Notes under the pieces: generated by a model
Told to the model about the DNA's origin: nothing
The model's input: the letters and a program-made list of their open reading frames with translations, nothing else
Databases searched by the model: none
In this document: in pieces, positions 5,729 through 8,447 of the stretch
How positions within the stretch are numbered: the stretch's first letter is position 1
How the letters are laid out: each line of letters opens with the position of its first letter
NCBI GenBank assembly: GCA_031283405.1
Contig: JAITBX010000015.1
Location: forward strand, 1-8,447
Direction of reading: 5' to 3'
Length of the DNA: 8,447 nucleotides
Source of the DNA: Burkholderiales bacterium
Lineage (GTDB): Bacteria > Pseudomonadota > Gammaproteobacteria > Burkholderiales > Casimicrobiaceae
Translations under genes and position numbers: made by a program

Positions 5729-6783
5729 CGGGTTTTTCCTCGTTTCGTGGCGCGCAAAGTTTCTTCGATCAAATGCAGCAGTTCCGGCGGTATCGCGCTG
5801 ACTATCGGCAGATACCAGCAGCGCTCGTCGGCGATCGTCGCGCATTTGACCGCATCTTTTTCCGTCATCAAAATCCAGCGCGCCGAAGGCAACGCCAAAT
5901 CCGCCGCCGAAAAACGGTGGTGGTCGGCAAACGCTTGCGTCGTAGCTCTGATGCCGAGGCGTTGCACGGTTGCAAAAAAACGTTCGGGATGGCCGATGCC
6001 GGCGACTGCGTGAACATCTTTTTCCTTCGCAAAAAATGTGCTGTCGCGTTGCTCATCGGGCTTGGCGACGTTACGCCACGTTTCCGCTTTCAGTGTTTGC
6101 CGGAAGGCCGGCGTGCCGAAGCTGTCGCTGAATGTCGGCATTTGCGTTTCTTCCGCATCGGCCATCGTCGTGAACACTATCGCATTCACTCGCGCCAATC
6201 GTTGCGGCGGTTCGCGCAACGGCCCGGCGGGCAACAGCAAGCGATTACCGAGCTGACGCTTGCCATCGAGCAAAGCGATTTCCAGCGTTCGCGCCAAGCG
6301 ATAATGTTGCAGCCCGTCGTCGGAAATGAGGGCGTCGATCTCAGGATGCGTTTTGAGCAACGCCTTTCCGGTAGCAACGCGGTCGCGCCCTATCGCTATC
6401 GGAACGCCGGCGCGCACGATCAGCATCGCTTCGTCGCCGACTTCATTCACATTGTTGTTAATATCGACGCAAACGATTTCGCCGCGCGCGCCAGCTTCGC
6501 CACCGTAGCCGCGACTGATGACTCCTGGTCGAAAGCCGCGCGTCGACAACGCTTTTGCCAGCGCAATCACGAATGGCGTTTTACCGGCGCCGCCGACGGT
6601 AATGTTGCCGACGACGATCACCGGAACCGGCAAGGTGACGCTATGAAGCCAACCGCGCCGGTACAGTGAAACGCGAACCGCCGCCAGCGCGCGAAAAAGC
6701 AGCGAGCACGGCCACAGCAACCACGCCAACCACGTCGGCTGCGACGAATACCAAATTTTCAACAAGGCTTGCGACAGTTCCAT
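5725..6783 (-). CDS. lpxK: Tetraacyldisaccharide 4'-kinase
   Basis: A 352-residue inner-membrane-associated enzyme that phosphorylates the 4' position of the tetraacyl disaccharide in lipid A synthesis, using ATP. An N-terminal hydrophobic segment (about 17-37, WLAWLLWPCSLLFRALAA) anchors it. Next come VPVIVVGNITVGGAGKTP (53-70) with the P-loop, SRGYGG (90-95), VGDEA (115-119) and SDDGLQHYRL (154-163), the Asp/His-bearing catalytic region, then GPLREP (187-192). The C-terminal part holds AGIGHPERFF and ADHHRFS, also family signatures. Length is near the normal 320-350. It begins 18 bp after exbD and overlaps the Trm112-like gene by 4 bp, so it is central in a compact operon with exbB and exbD. 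Confidence 0.96.
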   Translation of the reverse strand: MELSQALLKIWYSSQPTWLAWLLWPCSLLFRALAAVRVSLYRRGWLHSVTLPVPVIVVGNITVGGAGKTPFVIALAKALSTRGFRPGVISRGYGGEAGARGEIVCVDINNNVNEVGDEAMLIVRAGVPIAIGRDRVATGKALLKTHPEIDALISDDGLQHYRLARTLEIALLDGKRQLGNRLLLPAGPLREPPQRLARVNAIVFTTMADAEETQMPTFSDSFGTPAFRQTLKAETWRNVAKPDEQRDSTFFAKEKDVHAVAGIGHPERFFATVQRLGIRATTQAFADHHRFSAADLALPSARWILMTEKDAVKCATIADERCWYLPIVSAIPPELLHLIEETLRATKRGKTR

Positions 6784-6801
6784 CGGCGGTTTCCGACCGC
6801 G

Positions 6802-7221
6802 TCAGGAACCCGGAAGGCGCGTGGCAAAGGTGATTCTCGGCAGATCGGCAAGCCGCGCCGCTTCCATCACGCGAATCACCGATTGGTGCGAAGCGCTGGC
6901 GTCGGCGTTGATGATCACCACCGGGTCTTTGCCGTCCGCCGCCGCTGTTTTCAGCATCGCGGCGAAATCTTCGATCGTCGAAAAACGAAACACTTGTTTG
7001 TTGATCACATAATTGCCTTGCGCGTCAACGCCGACATTGATTTCAACCGGCTTCGTTTCCGGCTTGTCGGCGTTGGCTTCGGGCAACGTGATCTGCAATT
7101 CGCTGATGCGCTGATACGTGGTGCTGACCATCAGAAAAATCAGAATGACCAGCAGCACGTCGATCAACGGAATGAAATTGATCTCAGGCTCATCGCGCAT
7201 CCGGTAACCGCGCAGATTCAT
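6802..7221 (-). CDS. exbD: Biopolymer transport protein ExbD
   Basis: A 139-residue protein of the ExbD/TolR family. It has a short cytoplasmic N-terminus (MNLRGYRMRDEPEINF), one membrane helix (about 17-37, IPLIDVLLVILIFLMVSTTY) with the proton-carrying Asp21, and a periplasmic domain to the C-terminus (NYVINKQVF, PVVINADASASHQSVIRVMEAAR). With ExbB it forms a proton-motive-force-driven motor that usually energises TonB or a related periplasmic partner. No tonB is in the window. AAAGGTGA 4 bases before the ATG is a strong ribosome site. It lies 18 bp after exbB. TolR is an alternative name, but the gene order with lpxK fits the ExbD set of Betaproteobacteria. Confidence 0.93.
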   Translation of the reverse strand: MNLRGYRMRDEPEINFIPLIDVLLVILIFLMVSTTYQRISELQITLPEANADKPETKPVEINVGVDAQGNYVINKQVFRFSTIEDFAAMLKTAAADGKDPVVIINADASASHQSVIRVMEAARLADLPRITFATRLPGS

Positions 7222-7239
7222 GGCGTCACCTTTGCTTTC

Positions 7240-7851
7240 TTAGCGGGCGGGAGGCGCGGCATGCACCGCATCGACCAGCCGGATCGCCTCGCGCTCCATC
7301 TCGACGATGTAAGACTCGACCAGCGCGCGGAAATAGCGATAGAAAATCATGCACGGAATCGCGATCATCAAGCCGAGCGCCGTGTTGTAAAGCGCCACCG
7401 AAATGCCGTGCGCCAGTTGCACCGGATTGGCGCCGGTCACCGTCGTCGAGCCGAAAATCTCGATCATCCCGATCACCGTTCCGAACAAGCCCATCAGCGG
7501 CGCCATCGCGGCAATCGTTCCCAGCGTCGTCAGAAAACGGTCGAGGCGATGCGTGACCACGCGCCCCACTTCTTCGATCGCCTCTTTCATCACCACCCGC
7601 GGCGACTGCGCATTGGCCAGACCGGCGGCGATGATTTGTCCGAGGGGGCCGCGTTGCGCCGTTTGCGTCAGCAATTGCGTGCTCATGCCTTTCTTGCGGT
7701 ATTCATCGAGCACTTGATTCACCAGCCCGGGGGGAATGATGTTGGCTCGGCGCAAGGTCCAGAAACGCTCGATGACGATCGGCAGCGCGATGACCGAGGC
7801 CAGAATCAGAAACCAGATCGGCCAACCGGCGGCCTGAATAATTTCCCACAC
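7240..7851 (-). CDS. exbB: ExbB/TolQ-family proton channel protein
   Basis: A 203-residue MotA/TolQ/ExbB family inner-membrane protein. Predicted membrane helices are at about 8-28 (AGWPIWFLILASVIALPIVIE), 108-133 (TTLGTIAAMAPLMGLFGTVIGMIEIF) and 148-172 (HGISVALYNTALGLMIAIPCMIFYR), with a cytoplasmic loop between the first two. APLMGLFGTVIGMI and ALYNTALGL are the family signatures lining the channel. The start is a GTG at 7851 with GGAG 7 bases upstream; no better ATG is near. It is the first gene of the exbB-exbD-lpxK-trm112 run and partners ExbD just downstream. A weak promoter lies about 30 bp upstream. Confidence 0.93.
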   Translation of the reverse strand: MWEIIQAAGWPIWFLILASVIALPIVIERFWTLRRANIIPPGLVNQVLDEYRKKGMSTQLLTQTAQRGPLGQIIAAGLANAQSPRVVMKEAIEEVGRVVTHRLDRFLTTLGTIAAMAPLMGLFGTVIGMIEIFGSTTVTGANPVQLAHGISVALYNTALGLMIAIPCMIFYRYFRALVESYIVEMEREAIRLVDAVHAAPPAR

Positions 7852-7879
7852 GATGCTTCTCCAACTGAAAATATCGACA

Positions 7880-7907
7880 ATTTAACGCGCCGACATGATT
7901 TCGGCAA
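7880..7907 (-). promoter_or_regulatory. Weak candidate promoter of the exbB operon
   Basis: On the minus strand TTGCCG (7902-7907) and TTAAAT (7880-7885) are 16 bp apart, each matching 4 of 6 consensus bases. They lie 29 bp upstream of the exbB GTG. The matches are modest, so this is only a candidate. Confidence 0.35.
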
Positions 7908-7924
7908 GAGCGTGGGTAGCAGGA

Positions 7925-8318
7925 GGCAGGAATCGGAGGTGTGGGGGCGACCGTCCTTGGGCGCTCGCAAAGGGTGGAATCAGAACCCTAGGGGCGGCAT
8001 TTTGCCGCACCTACGGCTTCTTTCTTCATGGGAAAATTTGAATTGTTCAGGGCGGGCTCATTAAGGGCAATCATTTTTGCATAGGAGAAAACCGCTGAAA
8101 GCCAGATGCCCCTTTCTTGCTTTCGTGTCACGCAAGCAGAAGACTTTGTTTGGAATATGACGGAAAGCGTAACTCAAAATAAAAAACGGGACGCCGCCCA
8201 CGGCAACCCGCGATTTTGACGGGCGGCAGGATACCGCCCCTGCGGAAATTTACGGGCGCATTCCTCTTCCGCATAAACGCAGGGGCGACCGAGGGTGGTC
8301 GCCCCACATCTCCCTGCC
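7925..8318. repeat. Cluster of GGGGCGACC / GGGCGG hairpin repeats in a gene-free gap
   Basis: Several related hairpins lie in the gap 7852-8326: GCGGCA-TTT-TGCCGC (7994-8008), GGGCGG-CAGGATA-CCGCCC (8221-8239) and a perfect 9-bp stem GGGGCGACC-GAGGGT-GGTCGCCCC (8282-8305). GGGGCGACCG occurs directly at 7944-7953 and 8282-8291. The block ending at 7952 (GGCAGG...TGTGGGGGCGACC) is repeated inverted at 8297-8318. These appear to be members of a dispersed palindromic intergenic repeat. Apart from the terminator and the exbB promoter I see nothing else in this gap. Confidence 0.6.
8175..8210 (-). terminator. Rho-independent terminator of the gene ending at 8327
   Basis: On the minus strand a stem begins CGGGTTGCCG (8201-8210), has a TGGG loop, and closes with CGGCGTCCCG, giving ten stem positions with one mismatch and one G-T pair. 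It is followed at once by TTTTTTATTTT. This is a classic intrinsic terminator about 117 bases after the stop codon of the right-edge gene, and it isolates that gene from exbB. Confidence 0.8.
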
Positions 8319-8326
8319 ACTCTGCC

Positions 8327-8447
8327 TTATTGGAGTTTGGCGAGAGCGACTGTGCGGTTCACATTATCGACGTTGTATTGGAACGTTGCCGTCGTCGCCG
8401 ATGTAAACGTCAATGTGGCCGTTCCCACTTGGGTTTTGGTGACTCTG
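8327..8447 (-). CDS. C-terminal end of a probably secreted beta-rich protein, cut by window edge
   Basis: Reading leftward to a TAA at 8329-8327 gives about 39 residues, including VGTATLTFTSATTATFQYNV and ending NRTVALAKLQ. The alternating Thr/hydrophobic pattern, with G-T-x-T-L-T-F near the start and F-x-Y-x-V-(D/N)-x-V later, resembles a short C-terminal module I associate with secreted or surface betaproteobacterial proteins. Most of the gene lies beyond the window, so the main domain is unknown. The strong terminator downstream supports a real gene end. Confidence 0.6.
   Translation of the reverse strand, partial: RVTKTQVGTATLTFTSATTATFQYNVDNVNRTVALAKLQ

Noticed and set aside
5692..6669. 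325-residue plus-strand reading frame
   Set aside because: Antisense to lpxK, with no recognisable motif and shadow-like composition.
6769..8064. 431-residue plus-strand reading frame over lpxK start, exbD and exbB
   Set aside because: Arg/His-rich translation typical of an antisense shadow; the opposite strand encodes clear ExbB and ExbD.
7925..8318. CRISPR array
   Set aside because: The repeats are palindromic, of unequal length and irregularly spaced, with no uniform spacers or cas genes.

Overview
The window looks like a stretch of a betaproteobacterial chromosome. The main support is the minus-strand order exbB - exbD - lpxK - Trm112-like - kdsB - adk, an arrangement I know from Betaproteobacteria, followed by a phosphofructokinase with a pyrophosphate-type active site. 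LpxK and KdsB show a Gram-negative organism that makes lipopolysaccharide. A group near Nitrosomonadales or Rhodocyclales is plausible but cannot be settled from this sequence. Every gene I can support is on the minus strand, so transcription runs from the right edge to the left. The many long plus-strand reading frames are antisense shadows.

Right edge (about 7850-8447): the last 39 codons of a probably secreted, Thr-rich beta-type protein, then a strong intrinsic terminator, then about 400 bp of gene-free DNA carrying several GGGGCGACC/GGGCGG hairpin repeats, then a weak candidate promoter for exbB. Centre right (5501-7851): a tight cluster, exbB-exbD-lpxK-trm112, with 18-bp gaps and a final 4-bp ATGA overlap. 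It encodes an inner-membrane proton channel pair, the lipid A 4'-kinase and a small Trm112-like protein.

Centre (3694-5500): the cluster is interrupted. A 67-residue half zinc-ribbon protein with its own likely promoter and about 316 bp of repeat-bearing DNA lie before kdsB. kdsB has a good promoter (perfect TATAAT) with a 12-bp palindrome over its -35. Between kdsB and adk is a MITE-like inverted repeat of about 147 bp.

Left (1-3693): adk, a family 2 glycosyltransferase with C-terminal TPRs, a PPi-type phosphofructokinase, a 69-residue zinc ribbon and a short secreted protein. The secreted protein's last codons appear to be the end of an IS3-family element, whose OrfA start lies at the window edge.

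Functionally, lpxK and kdsB supply the lipid A-Kdo part of LPS, the glycosyltransferase may act on a surface glycan, adk balances adenylates, and the phosphofructokinase serves reversible glycolysis. I found no defence system, CRISPR array, RNA gene or clearly new multi-gene system. The least ordinary features are the MITE-like repeat, the broken gene order around kdsB with its palindromic promoter, and the IS junction in the secreted gene.
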